From JAFGUB01 sp050305515 (lineage in GTDB: Bacteria; Campylobacterota; Campylobacteria; Campylobacterales; Sulfurimonadaceae): a DNA stretch of 64,000 nucleotides. Every line of letters begins with the position of its first letter. Positions within the stretch are counted from its first letter, which is position 1. The DNA is taken from contig JBNLFL010000002.1 of the NCBI GenBank assembly GCA_050305515.1, positions 1 through 64,000 of the forward strand, read 5' to 3'. The notes beneath the pieces were generated by a model. The model was not told the origin of the DNA. It worked only from the letters and a program-made list of their open reading frames with translations, and searched no databases. This document shows positions 9,202 through 18,205 of this stretch, piece by piece. Made by a program: the position numbers and the translations under genes.

Positions 9202-9218
9202 ACATTGTAGTAAAAAAG

Positions 9219-9294
9219 TGGTGTCCTGTGTAGGATTCGAACCTACGGCCACATCATTAAAAGTGACGTGCTCTACCAGCTGAGCTAACAAGAC
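9219..9294 (-). tRNA. tRNA-Lys (anticodon TTT)
   Basis: 76-nt cloverleaf on the minus strand: acceptor GTCTTGT/ACAGGAC, D arm TAGCTCAGCTGGTAGAGCA, anticodon loop CTTTTAA between CGTCA and TGATG, T arm with GGTTCGAATCC, and encoded CCA. First gene of the Lys-Glu pair. Confidence 0.97.
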
Positions 9295-9324
9295 ATAGTA
9301 ACAAACTTTCGTTTGCGGACGGGA

Positions 9325-9353
9325 ATTATAGTAAAAACACTCTTTTATGTCAA
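9325..9353 (-). promoter_or_regulatory. Consensus sigma-70 promoter of the tRNA-Lys-Glu operon
   Basis: On the minus strand TTGACA (9353-9348) and TATAAT (9330-9325) are perfect hexamers with a 17-base spacer. The bases after the -10 (TCCCGTCC) are a GC-rich discriminator, typical of stable-RNA promoters under stringent control. Transcription would start near 9318. Confidence 0.85.
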
Positions 9354-9422
9354 TGAAAAATATGAAAAATTTCAAATTTTTTGAGTGAATTGATTTATCG
9401 GGAATTGGATACTATAACTCTT

Positions 9423-10328
9423 ATGAATATTGGCGGTTTTGAATATCCCTGGGTCCTGTTACTGATGATCCCGCTGGTGTGGTGCCTCTTTACATGTAAA
9501 GAAAAACTGCCGTGGCGCTATTTCGTGCATCTGCATCTCTTTTCGCCCAAACAGCCGTGGTTGAAGCTGGAATGGCTCATAAAGATGCTTGTTTTGCTTG
9601 CACTCTGTATTGCATTGGCCTCTCCGGTGCTCTACGACGCGGCTTCACCCAACAAACGCAGCGGCGTGGACATTGTACTCTCGCTTGACGGCAGCGGTTC
9701 CATGGGCGCTTCGGGGTTCGACAGCCAGAGCCGCCAGAGCCGTTTTGAAGCGGTTCAGGAGCTGGCACAGGCGTTTATTTTAAAACGTATCAATGATAAT
9801 GTCGGCGTGGTGCTTTTTGGCGATTTCGCTTTTATTGCCTCTCCGGTGACGTATGAAAAAGAGATCGTCGCGGAGATGATCGGCTATCTCAACCACGGCA
9901 TGGCAGGAAACAATACGGCAATCGGCGAAGGTATTTTAATGGCGCTGCGGGCGCTCGAGCACTCTGAAGCAAAGAGCCGCATCGTTATTTTACTGAGTGA
10001 CGGTGAGCACAACAGCGGGCGCATCGCACCCAAAGACGCGGTTACGATTGCCAAAGAGAAAGGTGTCAAAATCTATACCATCGGCATCGGTAACGCCGGC
10101 GAGTTCGACAGCGTGTTGCTGAAGATGGTTGCGGATGAAAGCGGGGGTGCTTTTTTCACTGCAAAAAGCAAGGAAGAGCTTCAGGGCGTTTACGAACAGA
10201 TTGACACGCTCGAAAAATCGGAAATCGGAAGCCGGGAGTATCTGGTCAAGGCGTACTATTTTTACATCGCGCTTCTGGTGGCATTCGGACTGCTCTTTTA
10301 TCTGTTGGTTCGGGGGCAGCGGTTATGA
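9423..10328 (+). CDS. BatA-like VWA-domain membrane protein (first bat locus)
   Basis: About 301 aa. Two N-terminal hydrophobic segments (about 8-24 and 52-70) come before a von Willebrand A domain whose MIDAS motif is DGSGS (89-93), and a C-terminal helix (about 275-295) closes it. This is the BatA layout (Bacteroides aerotolerance family), where the VWA domain faces the periplasm. I chose ATG 9423 rather than the in-frame TTG at 9381 because the protein then starts like BatA (MNIGGFEYPWVLLLMIP). It overlaps the next gene by ATGA. It is paralogous to the gene at 17279. Confidence 0.85.
   Translation: MNIGGFEYPWVLLLMIPLVWCLFTCKEKLPWRYFVHLHLFSPKQPWLKLEWLIKMLVLLALCIALASPVLYDAASPNKRSGVDIVLSLDGSGSMGASGFDSQSRQSRFEAVQELAQAFILKRINDNVGVVLFGDFAFIASPVTYEKEIVAEMIGYLNHGMAGNNTAIGEGILMALRALEHSEAKSRIVILLSDGEHNSGRIAPKDAVTIAKEKGVKIYTIGIGNAGEFDSVLLKMVADESGGAFFTAKSKEELQGVYEQIDTLEKSEIGSREYLVKAYYFYIALLVAFGLLFYLLVRGQRL
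9488..9501. repeat. TTACATGTAA palindrome, one of 19 exact copies
   Basis: This copy extends to the 14-bp palindrome CTTTACATGTAAAG. Exact copies of the 10-bp core start at 9490, 10889, 12270, 21188, 21892, 24027, 27164, 28315, 32281, 32293, 43309, 44589, 45645, 50501, 50724, 52987, 53386, 60063 and 62808. One-mismatch copies start at 15569, 18127, 22528, 48315 and 60204. Most are inside genes; where translated the usual reading is TTA-CAT-GTA (Leu-His-Val), and otherwise ACA-TGT (Thr-Cys). None lies in 1-9400. What binds or modifies the site is not known to me. Confidence 0.95.
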
Positions 10329-11869
10329 CGTTCGTAACGCCGCAATGGTTCTGGCTGCTGGTACCGCTGGGTTTGTATCTGCTGCAAAGCCAGCTCCGTG
10401 CCCGGCTTGTGTGGAACCGAAAGGTGCTCTTTTTACTGATGGCACTCATGAGCATTGTCATGGCGCTCTCCCGTCCGGCGTTTGAGAAAGCTCCGGTAGA
10501 GAGCACGCAGCAGGGCAAAGATGTCATTATCGCTGTGGATCTTTCTTACTCCATGCGCGCCGACGATCTTGCTCCCAGCCGACTGGGTTACGCCAAAAAC
10601 CTGCTGCGGGAACTGGTGCGACGTGACCAGAACGATCGTTTCGGCATTATCGGTTTTACGACCAATGCCATCATTCTCTCGCCGCTGTGCGATGACGATA
10701 CCTTGCTGCTGCACCTCTTTGAAGGGTTGGATGAAGAGCTTATTATGACGCGGGGAACGGCGATCATGCCGGTTTTGGAACTCACACGCAGAATGTCGCG
10801 TTCTCCCGAACCGTTGCTGCTGGTGCTAAGCGACGGGGGTGATGAAGCCGATTATGCCAAAGAAGCCCGCTATGCGAAAGATGCGGGCTTACATGTAAAC
10901 GTGTTGATGCTTGCTACCCGAAGCGGTGCCACCATACGCACTAATGACGGGAGCCTGCTTAAAGACGAGCAGGGCAACATTGTCATTACACGAGCCAATC
11001 CTGCCATTGAGCAGCTCAGCCGTGCTACCGGAGGCACGCTGCTTTGGGAACCCGATGCCGCCGCCGTGTCCGATCTGCTCGCGCGTCAGGAGGGGAGCGA
11101 TTTCGAACAGAAGAAGCAGGTTGTCGAGTATCGTGAGCTCTTTTACCTTTTTATTATTCTCGCGCTGCTCTTTTCGCTTTTTGCCATGACTTCACTGGGC
11201 AACCGCGTGGTGCGTCTTGCAGTTGGGCTTTTTCTGCTGTTTGGCGTGCACCTTGATGCCGGAGTTCTGGACTTCTATTATACGAGTCAGGGCAAAACGC
11301 TCTATGCGGCAGAGCGTTACGAAGAAGCAGCGGATGCGTTTGGTGCGCTTGACGCGGTCAGTGCGCGCTACAACGCGGCCGTCGCATTTTATAAAGCCGG
11401 GAAGTACGAAGCCGCGCTGAATCTGTTTCAGGCGCTGCGCAGTGCGGACAGAGCGTTCAAATCGGATGTTTTTTTCAATATGGGGAACTGTTACATCCGG
11501 CTGCAGGAGTTCGCAAAGGCGCGCGAGATGTTTCGCCGTTCGCTGCTGCTGCATGCTTCGGACGAAGCGTATGAAAATCTTGTGAGTATCTCCGATGCCC
11601 AAGAGCAGGATCACATGATTACCGGAAGGCAGGAAGGAAAACAGCGTGCCCAAGAGGGAGCGGAAGAGAACTCCCGCAGCGGCAAGCGCAAAGAGGGCGG
11701 CAGTTCCAACATGGACGTTTCCGCCACGGCGTCGGCTCAAAACGCTGACGGCGGCAAAGAGACGCAAAGCGATCCCCGGCTGGGGTTTTCACAGAGCAAA
11801 AGCCGGCTCTCTTCCAAACAGTACGAACTGATCAATCAAAGGAGTGTCCATGAGACCAAACCCTGGTAG
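10325..11869 (+). CDS. BatB/BatC fusion: VWA plus TPR protein (first bat locus)
   Basis: 514 aa. Transmembrane helices at about 8-20 and 33-50 flank the start; the VWA domain has DLSYS at 72-76 (MIDAS). Helices near 265-305 follow. A TPR region (about 315-420, with FNMGNCYIRLQEFAKAREMFRRSL) and a low-complexity charged tail come last. BatB-like VWA and BatC-like TPR are thus one protein, facing the periplasm. The C terminus ends KPW, and those bases encode NPG of the downstream gene in another frame; the same arrangement recurs at 20133. Start overlaps the batA-like stop (ATGA). Confidence 0.85.
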   Translation: MTFVTPQWFWLLVPLGLYLLQSQLRARLVWNRKVLFLLMALMSIVMALSRPAFEKAPVESTQQGKDVIIAVDLSYSMRADDLAPSRLGYAKNLLRELVRRDQNDRFGIIGFTTNAIILSPLCDDDTLLLHLFEGLDEELIMTRGTAIMPVLELTRRMSRSPEPLLLVLSDGGDEADYAKEARYAKDAGLHVNVLMLATRSGATIRTNDGSLLKDEQGNIVITRANPAIEQLSRATGGTLLWEPDAAAVSDLLARQEGSDFEQKKQVVEYRELFYLFIILALLFSLFAMTSLGNRVVRLAVGLFLLFGVHLDAGVLDFYYTSQGKTLYAAERYEEAADAFGALDAVSARYNAAVAFYKAGKYEAALNLFQALRSADRAFKSDVFFNMGNCYIRLQEFAKAREMFRRSLLLHASDEAYENLVSISDAQEQDHMITGRQEGKQRAQEGAEENSRSGKRKEGGSSNMDVSATASAQNADGGKETQSDPRLGFSQSKSRLSSKQYELINQRSVHETKPW

Positions 11870-12935
11870 ATTTTTTGCCGTTCTTTTTCTGCCGTTGTGG
11901 CTTTTCGCTGGCAACCACTGGGAACTGGAAGTTTCAAAACCGGATTTGTATGTCGGTGAGTCGGCGCTGTTGCGGTATGTTTGCTATTTTGATGATGAGG
12001 CCTATGGCACCAGTATCGAGTTGAAAGCGCAAAGCAATGATGCCTATACCGTTGATATTTTTAAAGAGCGCGAACGTGTCGTAGACGGGAAGCGGGAAAA
12101 TCTTTTTGAATTTGTCGTACGTCCCAAACGCAGCGGCATGATTGACGTTGACCTTCCGGCAGTGCTGAAGAAAACCTCCCGCGAACAGGTGAAAAATGCG
12201 GCTCTCGGGCGCGACAACGTAGAGAGCTACCAGTTTGCCACGACACCCCAGCAACTGCCTCCGGCACGGTTACATGTAAAGCCGGTTCAGAGTGTTTTGG
12301 TGGGCGATATGAGTATGAAAATCGATGTTGATCCCAAGCAGGTCAATGCCTATGAACCGCTTCATGTGACGCTGACGCTCTCGGGTAGCGGAAACCTGGA
12401 TGCTTTTGAGTCTCTGAAACTGGAAATTCCCGGAGTGGAAGTTTTTTCCGAAGCGCCTGAACGCCATTACCGTCTGACACCGGAGGGATACAGCGGATCG
12501 ATTGTTCAGCGCTGGGCGCTGGTAGCCTCCGGGCCCTTCACCATTCCCGCATGGCGTCTGGATACAACGCGTCCGGAAGACGGTACGCTTAAACGTCTGA
12601 CGCATCCGGCCACTTCGATAGAAGTTGTCCAGGACTTGAATGTCGCCTCATTGCTTGAGAGTGATGAGGCAACATCAGAAGGCTCTGAAACATCATGGTT
12701 TTTTTATGTTTTGACCCTGCTCAGCGGTATCGCTCTGGGGTGGCAGATACGCTTTTGGTGGGAACAGCGCAGCAAACGACAGCGCCGCAGAAAAAATGAG
12801 TCGACAGGCAGTGCCAAGGTACTACTGGTTGAACTCGCCCTGCAAGGTGCGGACAGCGCTCTTATTGCCCGTGCCGAGGCTGAGAAATGGAGTGTTGCAA
12901 AAATTCGTGAAAGTATCAAATCGCGACAAAAATGA
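11850..12935 (+). CDS. BatD-like protein (first bat locus)
   Basis: About 361 aa. A signal peptide (FFAVLFLPLWLFAG) is followed by a periplasmic beta-rich region with DLYVGESALLRY and MKIDVDPKQVNAYEPLHVTLTLSGSGNLDAFESLKLEIPGV-type modules, then a transmembrane helix near 285-305 and a basic cytoplasmic tail. This is the BatD oxygen-tolerance layout, but shorter than the paralogue at 20117 (about 490 aa). ATG 11850 is preferred over GTG 11844 because AAAGGAG lies 5 bases before it. It overlaps the preceding gene by 20 bases. Confidence 0.8.
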   Translation: MRPNPGRFFAVLFLPLWLFAGNHWELEVSKPDLYVGESALLRYVCYFDDEAYGTSIELKAQSNDAYTVDIFKERERVVDGKRENLFEFVVRPKRSGMIDVDLPAVLKKTSREQVKNAALGRDNVESYQFATTPQQLPPARLHVKPVQSVLVGDMSMKIDVDPKQVNAYEPLHVTLTLSGSGNLDAFESLKLEIPGVEVFSEAPERHYRLTPEGYSGSIVQRWALVASGPFTIPAWRLDTTRPEDGTLKRLTHPATSIEVVQDLNVASLLESDEATSEGSETSWFFYVLTLLSGIALGWQIRFWWEQRSKRQRRRKNESTGSAKVLLVELALQGADSALIARAEAEKWSVAKIRESIKSRQK

Positions 12936-12971
12936 GTTACTAAATAATAATTATTATCCTTTAAGTAACTC
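12934..12971. promoter_or_regulatory. Inverted repeat with a Fur/PerR-like 7-1-7 box upstream of the peroxidase gene
   Basis: The segment 12942-12956 is AAATAAT-A-ATTATTA, one mismatch from the 7-1-7 box TAATAATnATTATTA reported for Helicobacter Fur. Outside it are the 8-base arms GAGTTACT (12934-12941) and AGTAACTC (12964-12971). The site starts at the stop codon of the BatD-like gene and is 41 bases before the peroxidase start. It could serve as operator, terminator stem, or both. Confidence 0.5.
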
Positions 12972-13011
12972 TCGGATACCATTTTCGGATCACAATCAAT
13001 AAGGGAGCATT

Positions 13012-14025
13012 ATGAAATCTATTATTCTTTCTGCCTGTTTGGCGACAGCCATGATGGCGTCACCACTTGTTAAAAAAGCAACGGAAGCCGGCTTGGCCGC
13101 GATTCCCCAAAGTCAGAGCGAACTGCTCAAACTCATCGACAATCCGAAAAATCCGATTACCGACGCCAAAGTAGAGCTTGGTAAAAACCTCTATTTTGAT
13201 CCGCGTCTTTCAAAAAGCGGTCTGATCAGCTGTAACACCTGTCACAACCTTGCAGAGGGCGGCGATGACGGTGTTTCCGCAGCAATCGGGCACAAATGGA
13301 CCGCGAACCCGCACCACCTGAATTCACCAACCGTATATAACGCGGTATTCTTCAGTGCGCAGTTCTGGGACGGACGTGATCCAAACCTTGAAAAACAGGC
13401 TCAGGGACCGATTCAGGCACATCCTGAAATGTCTGCGACGAAAGAGCATGTCGTAGCAACCGTTACTTCCATGCCTGAATACGTCCGCGCATTCAAAAAA
13501 GCATACGGTGCCGATGTCAAGATCGATTTCGAAAAAGTGACGGATACCATTGCCACATTCGAGCGCACCATGGTAACGCCCTCACGTTTTGACGACTACC
13601 TCAACGGGTGCGAAAAAGCGATGAGCGACGAGGAGAAGGCAGGCATGCAGACCTTTATCGACAAAGGGTGCGCAACGTGTCACAACAGTGTCGGTATGGG
13701 CGGTACCATGAACATGTTCCCGGTCATGGGCGTATTCAAACATGCCAATGTGGGTGATTTCAAAGGCGATGCCAACGGTATGGTGAAGGTTCCGACACTC
13801 CGTAACGTTACGCAGACAGCCCCTTACTTCCATAACGGTACGGTGTGGAGCCTTGCAGAAGCGGTCAAGATCATGGGTGAAGTCCAGCTTGGCATTGAGC
13901 TCAGTGATAAAGAGACCGCATCTATCGTAACCTTCCTCGGCGCGCTTGAAGGTCGCAAACCTGCCATCACACTTCCAATGCTGCCGGCATCTACAAAAGA
14001 TACTCCGATTCCTACTATGGATTGA
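13012..14025 (+). CDS. Di-haem cytochrome c peroxidase
   Basis: 337 aa periplasmic enzyme that reduces hydrogen peroxide with electrons from cytochrome c. A signal peptide (residues 1-17) is present. Two haem c sites are CNTCH (near 75-79) and CATCH (near 221-225), the standard pair of the CcpA/MauG family. FWDGRDPNLEKQAQGPI and the C-terminal VPTLRNVTQTAPYFHNG are family signatures. Length is normal. AGGGAG lies a few bases before ATG. Its position between two bat loci, both linked to oxygen stress, fits a shared role, and the upstream Fur/PerR-like box suggests iron- or peroxide-dependent control. Confidence 0.93.
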   Translation: MKSIILSACLATAMMASPLVKKATEAGLAAIPQSQSELLKLIDNPKNPITDAKVELGKNLYFDPRLSKSGLISCNTCHNLAEGGDDGVSAAIGHKWTANPHHLNSPTVYNAVFFSAQFWDGRDPNLEKQAQGPIQAHPEMSATKEHVVATVTSMPEYVRAFKKAYGADVKIDFEKVTDTIATFERTMVTPSRFDDYLNGCEKAMSDEEKAGMQTFIDKGCATCHNSVGMGGTMNMFPVMGVFKHANVGDFKGDANGMVKVPTLRNVTQTAPYFHNGTVWSLAEAVKIMGEVQLGIELSDKETASIVTFLGALEGRKPAITLPMLPASTKDTPIPTMD

Positions 14026-14060
14026 TCTTCTCTTCCCTCTTCGGGAAGAATCTTTCTACA

Positions 14061-14963
14061 TTACCCTTCTATTTTTCTTGTCCACTTGATATAAAGCGCC
14101 AATCCTACCATCAGCAGGAAGACACCTGTAATGATATAGAGCGAATTGAGCAGCTTGTCCGGTTCGGTAATGGCGAATTTAAAGACGAGCATCAAGGCTT
14201 CGATGGAGAGCGCAATGATGATGGAGCCTAGAAAGCGCACCATCGTTTTGTGGGCGTCAAAGCTCGTCGAATGCTGCTCCCTTCCCACAACCTCCTCCTC
14301 AAAGAGCGTTTTCACCAGATCGAAGATTGCCAGAGAGAGGGTGAGCAAAATGGTGGCTTCGAAGATCTGATTGATTTCCAGATGGATGTAATCGAAACCG
14401 AATGACAAAAAGAGTTCGATCCCCTTGATGAAAAGAACAAGTGCCACCAGTCCGAGCGCAACGGTAAAAGCGCCATAGGAGTAGCGGAATACTTTTCCCG
14501 CAGTCGTTGAAAGCGCGGTTGGATGAGCGATGCGCAGGACTTCGTCAAGCGGCATGTCAAGGCAGGCGACATACTTGATGGTGCCGTTTTCATCAAAGAT
14601 GGGCTGTGACGCCGTGATACAGAGTTCGTTTGTGAGCAGTGAAGGGTAGGGGTCGGTGATGGTACAGCGTTTCTCCTTCATGGCACGGTAGTAGTAGGCA
14701 CGCTCGCTTCGGATGGATCCTTCATCCTCGTCGAGCTGCCCGCTTTTCATGTAGGTCGGAGTGATCTGTACGCCTCTGTGGTCAAGAAGGTAAACACCCT
14801 CCGCCGCAGCCAGATCGCCTTTGATCTTGAGTAACCGTCCCATAACCGCATCTTTTGAAATGGAAGGCATGCGATTGGGGAGGTTTTTGGAAAAAAGATA
14901 ACAGAAATAGGCCCGTGCTTTTACCCGGATTTCGGAAAAATTTTCAATGTCTCTGGCAACCAT
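14061..14963 (-). CDS. PDC/Cache-sensor membrane protein without output domain
   Basis: 300 aa. The N-terminal half (about 1-150) resembles a PDC/Cache-type sensor: GVYLLDHRGVQITPTYM, RAYYYRAMKEKRCTITDPYPSLLTNELCITASQPIFDENGTIKYVACLDM. The C-terminal half has four hydrophobic helices (about 163-185, 198-220, 245-265 and 270-292). No kinase, GGDEF or methyl-acceptor domain follows. AAGGAG lies 6 bases before the ATG. Similar Campylobacterota proteins are often labelled with vague pathway names; I would not assign a function beyond sensing. Confidence 0.65.
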   Translation of the reverse strand: MVARDIENFSEIRVKARAYFCYLFSKNLPNRMPSISKDAVMGRLLKIKGDLAAAEGVYLLDHRGVQITPTYMKSGQLDEDEGSIRSERAYYYRAMKEKRCTITDPYPSLLTNELCITASQPIFDENGTIKYVACLDMPLDEVLRIAHPTALSTTAGKVFRYSYGAFTVALGLVALVLFIKGIELFLSFGFDYIHLEINQIFEATILLTLSLAIFDLVKTLFEEEVVGREQHSTSFDAHKTMVRFLGSIIIALSIEALMLVFKFAITEPDKLLNSLYIITGVFLLMVGLALYIKWTRKIEG

Positions 14964-15070
14964 GAAACACTCCTTGTCTAAATTGCGCCCATTATAGCAA
15001 AAGCCCCTCAGAATTTAACATGCATTTACCTCCCTGCAATACCATAGCTCCACTATTTTCAGGGGATACT

Positions 15071-16018
<948 letters not shown>

Positions 16019-16849
16019 ATGAGCAAGCTACAGAAAATTCTGGTTCGGGCCCGTCGCCAGGTCTTTTCGGAGATGGTGGGCAACAACCCCTCCATCTTCC
16101 ATGGTGAAGGCTACGACTTTATCGAGATGCGCGAGTATCAGCACGGCGATGACATCCGCCATATCGACTGGAACATCACGGCCAAGATGCAGCGCCCCTA
16201 CATCAAGGTGTTCCGTGAAGAGCGGGAACTTAATGTCGTGGTCGCCTCGATGCTCAACGGCAGTGTCTATTTCGGTTCGAAGAAGTTCAAACAGGATACC
16301 ATCGCCGAGCTGGTCGCCCAGATAGGTTTTTCGGTACTTCGCAACGGCGATCTGCTGAGCCATTTCATCTTTGCCGACAAGATGTACGCGCAGGAGCAGC
16401 CGAGCAAGAAAATGTTCGCCATCCAGAAGTACGTCAGCTCCGTTTTGGAGTTCGACGCGCTCAAAAAAACGGCGGATTACGCGTTGATGGCACGCAGCCT
16501 GTTTACGCGTCTCAAACGCAAATCGCTCATCATCGTCATCGGTGATTTTTTCGAGATTCCCGATTTTCGGCTGCTGGCGAAAAAACATGAAGTGGTGGCC
16601 ATCATCGTGCGCGACCGACTTGAAGAGCATCCGCCGGCCATGGGGTTCGGTTCTCTCAGCGACCCCGAATCGGGCGCGGTGCTGGAAGGTGATTTTAACA
16701 GTGCCAGTGTCAAAGCGTATGCCCAAAAGGTAGCCGAGCATGACCGTGCGCTGTTCGAGCGGCTGCGCAAGGATCAGATCCGCTTTACCAAAGTCTATAC
16801 CGACGATGTCGCCAGCGTGAAACTGCGGCGTCTTTTCGAGGGGCGATAA
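16019..16849 (+). CDS. DUF58 protein of the bat operon
   Basis: 276 aa with the DUF58 signature YDFIEMREYQHGDDIRHIDWN (about 31-51) followed by KVFREERELNVVVASML, a degenerate VWA-like fold. DUF58 proteins almost always sit beside MoxR and VWA genes, as here. The start is immediately after the MoxR stop and the stop overlaps the next start (TAATG). The molecular role of the family is not established. Confidence 0.9.
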   Translation: MSKLQKILVRARRQVFSEMVGNNPSIFHGEGYDFIEMREYQHGDDIRHIDWNITAKMQRPYIKVFREERELNVVVASMLNGSVYFGSKKFKQDTIAELVAQIGFSVLRNGDLLSHFIFADKMYAQEQPSKKMFAIQKYVSSVLEFDALKKTADYALMARSLFTRLKRKSLIIVIGDFFEIPDFRLLAKKHEVVAIIVRDRLEEHPPAMGFGSLSDPESGAVLEGDFNSASVKAYAQKVAEHDRALFERLRKDQIRFTKVYTDDVASVKLRRLFEGR

Positions 16850-17286
16850 TGGATACCTCAAAACTGCCGCAGCTTCCGCTTTCCAAGCCGAGCTCTCCGG
16901 ATATTCCGCTGCATGACATCAAGCCGCTGGTGGAGATTCCCGATTACTCCATCTACTACTTTTCGCTCCTGATCGTGGTTGGGGTGGTGCTGATAGCAAC
17001 GCTGCTCTTTTTTCTCTGGCGCTTCTGGAGTCACCGGAACCGCAACAATGTGCGGAAAAATGATTTCAAGGCACTGCAGGGTGTCGATTTTGGTGATGCC
17101 AAAGCAGCGGCCTACGCCATCACACGCTACGGGTACACCTTCCGCAACGACGGAGCGCGCCAGCGTGAGGCGTTTGAGAATCTTCTGGCGCGTCTTGCAC
17201 CTTACAAGTACCGTAAAACGGTCGATCCGATCGATGAAGAGACCCGTGGTTATTACAACATCTATGTGGGGATGATCGATGTTTGA
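16849..17286 (+). CDS. Single-pass membrane protein of the bat operon (DUF4381-like)
   Basis: 145 aa. A Pro-rich N-terminal region LPLSKPSSPDIPLHDIKPLVEIPDYS precedes one transmembrane helix (about 43-66) and a basic cytoplasmic domain. Position between DUF58 and BatA, and the pattern LHDIxP...pdwsiyyf-TM-RRR, match the DUF4381 proteins found in bat operons. It overlaps the next gene by 8 bases. Assignment is by context and pattern. Confidence 0.65.
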   Translation: MDTSKLPQLPLSKPSSPDIPLHDIKPLVEIPDYSIYYFSLLIVVGVVLIATLLFFLWRFWSHRNRNNVRKNDFKALQGVDFGDAKAAAYAITRYGYTFRNDGARQREAFENLLARLAPYKYRKTVDPIDEETRGYYNIYVGMIDV

Positions 17287-18205
17287 CGGGCTCTATTTTG
17301 AATTTCCGAAGATCGCTTTTATCATCGGCTTGTTCATCGCCTGCGAAACGCTCTGCCGCATGCGGCTCGCTTCGATCTACTTTCCGCATACGGCGCAGTT
17401 CGTCAAGCAGACCATGGTGCAGTCAAAGTTGCTTTTTCTGCTCAAATGGCTGGGGATCGTCATGCTGATTCTGGCCCTGATGTCCCCGGTACGCGACGAG
17501 AAGATCACGCTCGATCCCGAACAGGGCTACGACATCGCTCTCGTACTTGACGTGAGCCAGTCGATGAGTGCACAGGGATTTGACCCGCGCAATCCGGGGG
17601 CAAACCGTTTTGATGTGGTCAAAGAGATCGTCGGTGATTTCATCAAAAACCGTGGCAACGACAATCTGGGACTGGTGGTTTTCGGACAGTACTCGTTTGT
17701 CGCGTCGCCGCTTACCTATGACAAGCAGATTCTTGCACGGATTCTCGACCAGCTCTACATCGGCATGGCCGGGAAGTTCACGGCGCTCTATGAAGCGGTG
17801 GCGCAGACGGTCAACCTGATGAGCGGCTCCAAAGCCAAAAGCCGTATCGCCATTTTGCTCACTGACGGGCACAACACGCCCGGCGGCAAGATTCCGCTTG
17901 AAGTGGCGATCGATCTGGCGAAAAAAGAGGGGATCAAACTTTACCCCATCGGTATCGGTGCTCCGGGAGAGTATAACGCTCAGGTACTGATGCAGATGGC
18001 CAAAGAGACGGGCGGCGAAGCCTTCGGCGCGCAGAACGCCGCACAGCTCAAAGAGATCTACACGAAAATCGATGAACTCGAAAAATCGGAGATAGAACGC
18101 GAGAGCTACACCTATCTGAAATACTATTACATGTATCCGCTCTTTGTCGGTTTCATGGCACTGCTCGGATTTGTTTACCTGCGTAACAAAAGGGGGTGGT
18201 TATGA
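17279..18205 (+). CDS. BatA-like VWA-domain membrane protein (second bat locus)
   Basis: 308 aa. Transmembrane segments near 12-30 and 52-70, a VWA domain with DVSQS (91-95), and a C-terminal helix near 280-300. The segment ending DELEKSEIERESYTYLKYYYMYPLFVGFMA parallels DTLEKSEIGSREYLVKAYYFYIALLVAFG of the gene at 9423, showing common descent. It ends in an ATGA overlap with the BatB/C-like gene, exactly as in the first locus. Confidence 0.88.
   Translation: MFDGLYFEFPKIAFIIGLFIACETLCRMRLASIYFPHTAQFVKQTMVQSKLLFLLKWLGIVMLILALMSPVRDEKITLDPEQGYDIALVLDVSQSMSAQGFDPRNPGANRFDVVKEIVGDFIKNRGNDNLGLVVFGQYSFVASPLTYDKQILARILDQLYIGMAGKFTALYEAVAQTVNLMSGSKAKSRIAILLTDGHNTPGGKIPLEVAIDLAKKEGIKLYPIGIGAPGEYNAQVLMQMAKETGGEAFGAQNAAQLKEIYTKIDELEKSEIERESYTYLKYYYMYPLFVGFMALLGFVYLRNKRGWL

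Noticed and set aside
14061..14963. Chemoreceptor or histidine kinase
   Set aside because: The sensor half fits, but no signalling output domain follows the membrane helices.
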